Assembly (NCBI GenBank): GCA_037385685.1
Contig: JARRMW010000001.1
Coordinates: forward strand, 62,001-126,000
Source of the DNA: Sva-25 sp037385685
GTDB taxonomy: Bacteria; Pseudomonadota; Gammaproteobacteria; Chromatiales; Chromatiaceae
Direction: 5' to 3'
Length of the DNA: 64,000 bases
Shown here: one piece after another, positions 58,877 to 64,000 of the stretch
Numbering within the stretch: position 1 is the first letter of the stretch
Layout of the letters: every line of letters begins with the position of its first letter
The notes under the pieces: model-generated
Seen by the model: the letters and a program-made list of their open reading frames with translations, nothing else
What the model was told of the DNA's origin: nothing
Database searches by the model: none
Position numbers and translations under genes: made by a program

Positions 58877-59413
58877 GTATTTGATGCGCACGCCAGCACG
58901 TACCCGGTGACTTATGTTCCGGCAAAAGTTACCAAAACCATTCGCTCTTCCGTGCAAGGACGCACAAATGCCGCGAAGCCAGGATGGCGAGGAGCGGCCG
59001 ACGCATAACCCTGCGTTGTCCGGTCGCAGATGGTGTAATTACCGGCTCTTGCTGCAGGAGCCAACACCGTGGGCGACTGATCGCCGGGTGGACTCGGCTT
59101 CTGCAGATGTTCCCTCACAGGGGTTGGAGTCAAATTGACTCCGACCCCTGGCAACCCCCTTCTAACGCGTCGAGCATCGCAGTTCCTGACAGGAGGCAAG
59201 CGAGGCGTGTCTGAGCGTAGCGAGTTGGCGAGCGCCTGTCAGGGACAAGACACGCAGAGCAGCCGCAGGCCGCGTTAGCAGGGTGCCCTTTCTTTTGCTG
59301 ACTTTTCTTTGGGCGCGCAAAGAAAAGTCAGGTGTCTGCGGCGCACCCGCCGCTATCAAAATAAAGTCCGCGCGCCGACGCGCGCATCAAAACAAGTCAT
59401 CGCGCAGCGATAC
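58877..59413 (-). repeat. MITE-like repeat, copy 2 (inverted)
   Basis: This 537-base element matches copy 1 in reverse complement along most of its length. The right end, 59350-59413, and the hairpin unit 59161-59331 are well conserved; the left end is diverged. It contains a hairpin at 59298-59331 and a palindrome at 59119-59149. It fills most of the 656-base gap 58808-59463. Confidence 0.65.
59119..59149. repeat. 31-base palindrome of the GGAGTCAA type
   Basis: Reads AGGGGTTGGAGTCAA, A, TTGACTCCGACCCCT; the arms pair perfectly except for one T-G. Similar palindromes are scattered in gammaproteobacterial genomes, sometimes with REP-type transposases. Confidence 0.7.
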
Positions 59414-59463
59414 GAAAACCGTAATGACAAGAAACAATTCCCGTCTGGAATCGCAAACCCCGA

Positions 59464-60492
59464 ATGCGTAAAATCCACCCCCTGTCCCCGATCCATGGAA
59501 AACCTGTGCAAATCGGTCCCTACAAGCTCGACAACAGGCTGATACTGGCCCCGATGGCCGGCATTACCGACCGCCCGTTCCGGCAACTCTGCCGCCGACT
59601 GGGCGCGGGGCTTGCCGTCTCGGAAATGGTCTCTGCCGACACGAGTCTGTGGGGCAGCCGCAAATCCCTTCGGCGCCTGGACCATCGTGGCGAGACTGGC
59701 CCAGTCTCTGTCCAGATCGTGGGCACGGACCCGGCAAAGATGGCCGAGGCTGCGAAGCTCAATGTCGGTACAGGCGCACAGATCATCGATATCAACATGG
59801 GCTGTCCGGCAAAAAAGGTCTGCAAGGTCGCTGCAGGCTCCGCCCTCATGCGCGACGAGACACTCGTCGGCCGTATTCTCGAGCAAGTCGTCAAATCTGT
59901 TGATGCGCCCGTCACGCTCAAGATCCGTACCGGCTGGGACCCCGACAACAGGAATGCGCTTTCCATCGGGCGTATTGCGCAGGAATGCGGCATTCGGGCA
60001 ATTGCGATCCATGGCCGAACACGGGCTGACAAGTTCGCTGGTGACGCCGAATATGACACCATCGCTGCAATCAAGTCAGTGCTTACTATCCCCGTTATCG
60101 CCAATGGCGACATCGATTCTCCTGTCAAGGCGAAAGAGGTCTTGGCACAAACCGGCGCAGATGCGATCATGATCGGCCGCGCTGCTCAGGGAAGGCCGTG
60201 GATATTTGATGACATCCGGCAGTATCTGGAAAAAGGAAAGCTCGCCCCACCCAAAACCACGGGGTGGATTGCATCGACACTGCTGGAACATCTGGACGAA
60301 CTCTACCGGCACTATGGCAAACGCCACGGGGTGCTGGTCGCAAGAAAGCACATCGGCTGGTACAGCAGGACCAGGCCGGGAAGTGCCGGGTTTCGCCAGG
60401 CCGTATTCAAAACAGAAACACCAGAAGAACAGACCCGCATGATTCGCGAGTACTTTCTGAGGATCCTTGAGCAGGAGAATCGCGCAGCATGA
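59464..60492 (+). CDS. dusB: tRNA-dihydrouridine synthase B
   Basis: DusB reduces uridine in tRNA to dihydrouridine using FMN. The 342 residues have LAPMAGITDRPFR (28-40), the catalytic Cys114 in NMGCPAKKV and HGRTRADKF. GTG 59506 (VQIGPYKLDNRL) would match the E. coli start better, so the first 14 residues may not be translated. fis overlaps its stop, as in E. coli. Confidence 0.95.
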   Translation: MRKIHPLSPIHGKPVQIGPYKLDNRLILAPMAGITDRPFRQLCRRLGAGLAVSEMVSADTSLWGSRKSLRRLDHRGETGPVSVQIVGTDPAKMAEAAKLNVGTGAQIIDINMGCPAKKVCKVAAGSALMRDETLVGRILEQVVKSVDAPVTLKIRTGWDPDNRNALSIGRIAQECGIRAIAIHGRTRADKFAGDAEYDTIAAIKSVLTIPVIANGDIDSPVKAKEVLAQTGADAIMIGRAAQGRPWIFDDIRQYLEKGKLAPPKTTGWIASTLLEHLDELYRHYGKRHGVLVARKHIGWYSRTRPGSAGFRQAVFKTETPEEQTRMIREYFLRILEQENRAA

Positions 60493-60785
60493 CAAGCAGA
60501 ACAACTGCCGAACAGAAGACCACCGTCAAAAGCCTCTATCTACCGAAGAAAAAAGCCGACAAGCCGTTGCGTGAATGCGTGCGCCAGGCCGTCGACGTCT
60601 ATTTTGCCAACATGAATGGCCACCCGGCCGACGGCCTCTACAAGCTGCTCATCAGCGAGGTCGAAAAGCCGTTGCTCGAGAGTGTCATGAAGCACACCGG
60701 CAGCAACCAGGTACGCGCAGCGCAGATCCTGGGCATCAACCGTACAACCCTGCGCAGCAAACTCAAGAAGTACGACATTCTGTAA
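60489..60785 (+). CDS. fis: DNA-binding protein Fis
   Basis: Fis bends DNA and controls rRNA and many other promoters during fast growth. The 98 residues have the core helices (PLRECVRQAVDVYFANMNG) and a C-terminal helix-turn-helix RAAQILGINRTTLRSKLKKY. It overlaps the dusB stop, the usual dusB-fis pair. Confidence 0.96.
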   Translation: MTSRTTAEQKTTVKSLYLPKKKADKPLRECVRQAVDVYFANMNGHPADGLYKLLISEVEKPLLESVMKHTGSNQVRAAQILGINRTTLRSKLKKYDIL

Positions 60786-60807
60786 CCCGTTACCGGAGTC
60801 CATTTCC

Positions 60808-62370
60808 ATGTCCTCACCCATCACCAGGGCACTGCTCAGCGTCTCAGACAAGACCGGCATTGTCGAATTCGCCCAGGCGCTGCACGAGCGCAATGTCGAA
60901 ATCCTCTCAACCGGCGGCACGGCGAAACTGCTGACCGAGCATGGGGTTCCGGTCATCGAGGTGGGTGACTACACCGGTTTTCCGGAAATGATGGACGGGC
61001 GCGTCAAGACCCTGCATCCGAAGATCCATGGCGGAATTCTCGGCCGACGCGGTACTGACGAGCAGGTCATGGCCGATCACCACATCCCGCCTATCGACCT
61101 GATTTGCGTGAACCTCTATCCCTTCGAGGAGACAATCGCAAAACCGGGCTGCGATCTCGGAACAGCCATCGAAAATATCGACATCGGCGGCCCGACCATG
61201 CTGCGTGCCGCTGCCAAGAACCACGCTGCCGTGACTGTGATCGTTTCGAGCCGCGACTACGATCGCGTCATTGCGGAAATGGATGCCAACAACGGCACTG
61301 TGACCGATACGACCCGTTTCGATCTGGCAACCCGTACCTTCGAGCATACAGCCCGCTATGACGGACTGATCGCAAACTACCTGGGCTCCATAGTCGAGAA
61401 CGGTCAGCCGGGTGGCCTGCCGCGAACTTTCAACATGCAGTTCACGAAGGCACAAGGTATGCGCTATGGCGAAAATCCGCACCAGGGCGCGGCCTTCTAT
61501 ACCGATCAGAGCAACCGGGAAGCCAGCGTCTCGACTGCCCGGCAACTGCAGGGCAAGGAGCTCTCTTTCAACAATATCGCAGACACCGACGCGGCACTGG
61601 AATGTGTCAAGCAATTCGCTGACGAACCTGCCTGCGTGATCGTCAAGCACGCGAACCCCTGCGGCGTGGCGCTTGGTGAAAGCAATCTCGAGGCGTATGA
61701 ACGCGCCTTCAGCACTGACCCGGAATCGGCCTTCGGCGGCATTATCGCCTTCAACCGCGAACTCGATGCTGAGACGGCTGCAGCCATCGTCGAGCGGCAG
61801 TTCGTCGAGGTCATCATCGCACCATCAGTCACGACGGAAGCAAGCACGGCCGTTGCTGCCAAGAAGAATGTCCGCCTGCTCGAGTGCGGACAGTGGGAAG
61901 ATCCTGTCCAGCGTTTCGACTTGAAACGCGTGAACGGAGGGCTGCTCGTTCAGGATGCCGACCTCGCGCTCTACAACGAACTCAGGATCGTGACTAAGCG
62001 CGAACCGACTGACGAGGAGATGCGTGACCTGCTCTTCAGCTGGCGTGTCGCAAAGTTTGTAAAATCAAACGCCATCGTCTACGGCAAGCACAAGATGACG
62101 ATCGGCGTCGGCGCAGGCCAGATGAGCCGCATCAACTCGGCACGCATCGCTGCGATCAAGGCCGAGCATGCCAATCTTGAGGTTAAGGGCTCTGTCATGG
62201 CCTCCGATGCGTTCTTCCCGTTCCGTGATGGTATCGACTCCGCAGCCGAGGCCGGTATCGCCGCGGTCATCCAGCCTGGTGGCTCGATGCGTGATGAAGA
62301 GGTCATCGCCGCGGCTGACGAACATGGCATGGCCATGGTGTTTACCGGCATGCGCCATTTCCGGCATTGA
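60808..62370 (+). CDS. purH: Bifunctional AICAR formyltransferase/IMP cyclohydrolase
   Basis: PurH carries out the last two steps of IMP synthesis. The 520 residues have an N-terminal IMP cyclohydrolase domain (about 1-195, with LSVSDKTGIVEFA and DGRVKTLHPKIHGGIL) and a C-terminal formyltransferase domain (MRYGENPHQGAAFY, VIVKHANPCGVA, SDAFFPFRDG). An intrinsic terminator follows. Confidence 0.97.
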   Translation: MSSPITRALLSVSDKTGIVEFAQALHERNVEILSTGGTAKLLTEHGVPVIEVGDYTGFPEMMDGRVKTLHPKIHGGILGRRGTDEQVMADHHIPPIDLICVNLYPFEETIAKPGCDLGTAIENIDIGGPTMLRAAAKNHAAVTVIVSSRDYDRVIAEMDANNGTVTDTTRFDLATRTFEHTARYDGLIANYLGSIVENGQPGGLPRTFNMQFTKAQGMRYGENPHQGAAFYTDQSNREASVSTARQLQGKELSFNNIADTDAALECVKQFADEPACVIVKHANPCGVALGESNLEAYERAFSTDPESAFGGIIAFNRELDAETAAAIVERQFVEVIIAPSVTTEASTAVAAKKNVRLLECGQWEDPVQRFDLKRVNGGLLVQDADLALYNELRIVTKREPTDEEMRDLLFSWRVAKFVKSNAIVYGKHKMTIGVGAGQMSRINSARIAAIKAEHANLEVKGSVMASDAFFPFRDGIDSAAEAGIAAVIQPGGSMRDEEVIAAADEHGMAMVFTGMRHFRH

Positions 62371-62392
62371 ATCCCGGCGACCGAAACAGTGA

Positions 62393-62417
62393 AGCCCCGC
62401 AACGCGGGGCTTTTTTT
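62393..62417 (+). terminator. Intrinsic terminator of purH
   Basis: AGCCCCGC / GCGGGGCT with a 3-base loop and a run of T. Confidence 0.92.
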
Positions 62418-62436
62418 ATGTCCCGGAATGCTGGAG

Positions 62437-62581
62437 CAGAGCACACAGAGAAGCGCAGGCCACGCAAAGCATCGAGCTGTCATTGCGGTGGTTCGAGTCA
62501 ATCTGACTCCGGCCCCTCCATTGACCTCTTCTTACCTGCCGGGCCCTGGTTTGCGATCTTTGCTGAACTCTGTGCACTCTG
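62437..62581. repeat. Eroded repeat with a GAGTCA palindrome
   Basis: Near-inverted ends (CAGAGCACACAGAG at 62437-62450 against CTCTGTGCACTCTG at 62568-62581) enclose GAGTCA-ATC-TGACTC at 62495-62509. The gap 62371-62668 holds this and the purH terminator. Confidence 0.5.
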
Positions 62582-62668
62582 CGTCCCTTTTGCCGCACTG
62601 AATCAGGAGCAACGCCTGCCCGGGCTGTGATATTTTTAGGGGATGTCCAGCATCCACCCGGCCAGCCC

Positions 62669-63448
62669 ATGAGCAACATTCATCCAACCGCCATCATCGA
62701 GGAAGGCGCCACCCTGGATCCCTCGGTCTCTGTCGGCCCCTTCTCGATCATCGAAAGCGGCGCCGTCATCGGCCCGGACTGCATCATCGAGAGCAGTGTC
62801 CGTATCTACAGCCCTGTACGGATGGGGACGGGCAACCGCGTTTGTCATGGTGCGGCACTGGGCTGCGAGCCACAGGACCTCAGCTATACACCGGAAAAAA
62901 GCAAGCCGATCATCATTGGCAACCACAATCACTTCAAGGAGTACGTCAACATCAGCCGAGGGGTCAAGACTGCGGAAGGTACAATCATCGGCGATCACAA
63001 CTATTTCATGAGCGGCTTTCATGCGGGCCATGATGTCATCATCGGCAATCACAACATCTTGACCTCAAACGCGGTTATCGGCGGCCATGTCGTCATGGGT
63101 GACAGAGTCTTTGTCTCTGGGCTCGTTGCGATCCACCAGTTCGTCAACATCGGCGATTACGCCATGATTGCGGGCTGCTCGAAAGTCACCAAGGATATCC
63201 CGCCCTATACCACGGCGGACGGCAACCCGGCGCGCATCGTCGGACTCAACACCGTCGGATTGCGGCGTGCCGGGTTTTCTCTCGAGGCACGCAAGGCGAT
63301 CAAGAAGACCTACCAGACGATCTACCATTCCGACCTGAATATCTCCCAGGCGCTTGCTGTTCTCGAGGGCAACATCTACAGCGAGGAAGAGGAGCGCATC
63401 ACGGCCTTCTTCCTGAACAGCGAACGCGGCGTCACGGCGCACCGGTAA
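62669..63448 (+). CDS. lpxA: LpxA-like acyl-[ACP]-UDP-GlcNAc O-acyltransferase
   Basis: LpxA performs the first step of lipid A synthesis. The 259 residues form a left-handed beta-helix of hexapeptide repeats, with the catalytic His at about 121 (FHAGHDVIIG), GLVAIHQFVNIG and the C-terminal helices (FSLEARKAIKKTYQTIY). The usual operon is lpxD-fabZ-lpxA-lpxB; here it stands alone, so it may be a second copy or a related enzyme. ATG 62669 fits the family start. Confidence 0.88.
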   Translation: MSNIHPTAIIEEGATLDPSVSVGPFSIIESGAVIGPDCIIESSVRIYSPVRMGTGNRVCHGAALGCEPQDLSYTPEKSKPIIIGNHNHFKEYVNISRGVKTAEGTIIGDHNYFMSGFHAGHDVIIGNHNILTSNAVIGGHVVMGDRVFVSGLVAIHQFVNIGDYAMIAGCSKVTKDIPPYTTADGNPARIVGLNTVGLRRAGFSLEARKAIKKTYQTIYHSDLNISQALAVLEGNIYSEEEERITAFFLNSERGVTAHR

Positions 63449-63736
63449 CGGGATCCCGGAGTTTCACCAGGATGAAGACGCTGATGAGGCCATAATGTGC
63501 ATCCTTGCGGATGCAACTCTATTGCCGCATGGCTGCTATCAGACTGGTCTCCGAGCCGACATCATTTGCTGCGACAATTGCCCGGTGTGGTTCCGGGAAA
63601 ACCCTGACGCATGTTGAGGAATCACGATTCTCCTGGCGGTAAACAATATCCTCTGCTCGTCTCTGTAACACTTCTCCCCGAAAGCAATCCCCGATCTTCC
63701 TGGTCTATAGTGGTATGCGACCCGAAGGAGTGAACA
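63449..63736. other. Intergenic region before the last gene
   Basis: The 288 bases hold a TGCATCC-TTGC-GGATGCA hairpin (63498-63515) without a T-run, and a TATAGT near 63703 as a possible -10 for the next gene. I see no gene in it; the open frames on the minus strand are shadows of the gene at 63737. Confidence 0.5.
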
Positions 63737-64000
63737 ATGCCTGACAACACTTCCATCCTGATGCAGATCTGGTACTTTCTGCCATCGCTCTTCATCTTCG
63801 TCATCGGCCTCGGCGTCCTGTGGGTGATTTATGCCTTTATCAAGGATGTTACGCAGACCGAGCACGCGATCCGTCGCAACTACCCTGTCATCGGACGCTT
63901 CCGCTACCTGTTCGAGCATCTTGGCGAGTTTTTTCGCCAGTACTTCTTCGCCATGGACCGCGAGGAGCTGCCGTTCAACCGCGCGCAACGCTCGTGGGTC
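63737..64000 (+). CDS. FMN-binding glutamate synthase-family protein, partial
   Basis: The first 88 codons are in the window. An N-terminal span (about 12-33) is followed by RRNYPVIGRFRYLFEHL and FFRQYFFAMDREELPFNRAQRSWV, the start typical of membrane-bound FMN-containing glutamate synthase-like proteins (GltB domain). The enzyme's substrate is not fixed. GAAGGAG precedes the ATG. Confidence 0.85.
   Translation, partial: MPDNTSILMQIWYFLPSLFIFVIGLGVLWVIYAFIKDVTQTEHAIRRNYPVIGRFRYLFEHLGEFFRQYFFAMDREELPFNRAQRSWV

Noticed and set aside
62367..62630. Frames in the purH-lpxA gap
   Set aside because: They run through the terminator and the eroded repeat; no coding signal.
1..64000. tRNA, rRNA, CRISPR, prophage or insertion-sequence genes
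   Set aside because: None found by reading both strands; the repeats seen lack a transposase.

Overview
This 64 kb window looks like the chromosome of an aerobic to microaerobic, ubiquinone-using gammaproteobacterium. The supporting genes are fis, sspAB, ubiK, coq7, an rpoN-hpf-ptsN-rapZ block, a proteobacterial bc1 complex (petABC), a cbb3 oxidase with its ccoGHIS assembly set, and a second caa3-type cytochrome c oxidase. The respiratory content and gene order fit a member of the Chromatiales or a related sulfur-oxidiser or chemolithotroph group, but no gene in the window proves the lifestyle or species. I see no tRNA, rRNA, CRISPR array, phage or transposase gene.

Layout. 1-1.33 kb: the end of a divergent mrcA, then rplM-rpsI. 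1.35-12 kb: a biotin region. One minus-strand operon runs membrane protein-bioB-bioF-bioH-bioC, and ycaO-bioD is a second minus-strand pair. A well-preserved BirA-type operator lies between the bio operon and divergent comF. 12-15.5 kb: petABC with a good promoter and terminator. 15.5-17 kb: sspA-sspB and a macro-domain protein. 17-24.5 kb: kdsC-lptCAB, rpoN, hpf, then a regulatory PTS without a sugar permease (ptsN, hprK, rapZ, EIIA, HPr). 24.6-28.3 kb: mgtE, coq7, a GlcF-like Fe-S protein and a 2Fe-2S ferredoxin. 28.3-28.5 kb: a perfect FNR/ANR box, a promoter-like stretch and a compact RNA-like element ending in an intrinsic terminator. 28.5-35.6 kb: ubiK, comM, a degenerate response regulator, twin membrane-anchored methionine-rich coiled-coil proteins, a beta-hydroxyacid dehydrogenase, a HopJ-family protein, a DUF302 protein and an L,D-transpeptidase. 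35.8-45 kb: rubredoxin, then the whole cco cluster on the minus strand. 45.3-50.2 kb: the caa3 oxidase cluster, divergent from cco. 50.3-56.6 kb: hslUV, a flavin reductase, an SDR-like protein, engB, a small cytochrome c, rsgA and an EVE protein. 56.6-59.4 kb: two inverted copies of a MITE-like repeat around a three-gene block. 59.4-64 kb: dusB-fis, purH, a stand-alone lpxA homologue and the start of an FMN-binding glutamate-synthase-family gene.

How it fits together. The bc1 complex feeds cytochrome c to two terminal oxidases encoded head to head, and coq7 and ubiK serve ubiquinone synthesis. The lpt genes, kdsC, lpxA, the MlaC-like protein and the L,D-transpeptidase serve the envelope. The most interesting unexplained signal is the candidate FNR-controlled RNA at about 28.38-28.47 kb. 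It carries three CCTCC (anti-Shine-Dalgarno) motifs. Next come the paired MITE-like repeats, the twin Met-core coiled-coil proteins, the 30-residue membrane peptide at the end of the cco cluster, and the BirA operator that overlaps the comF start codon.
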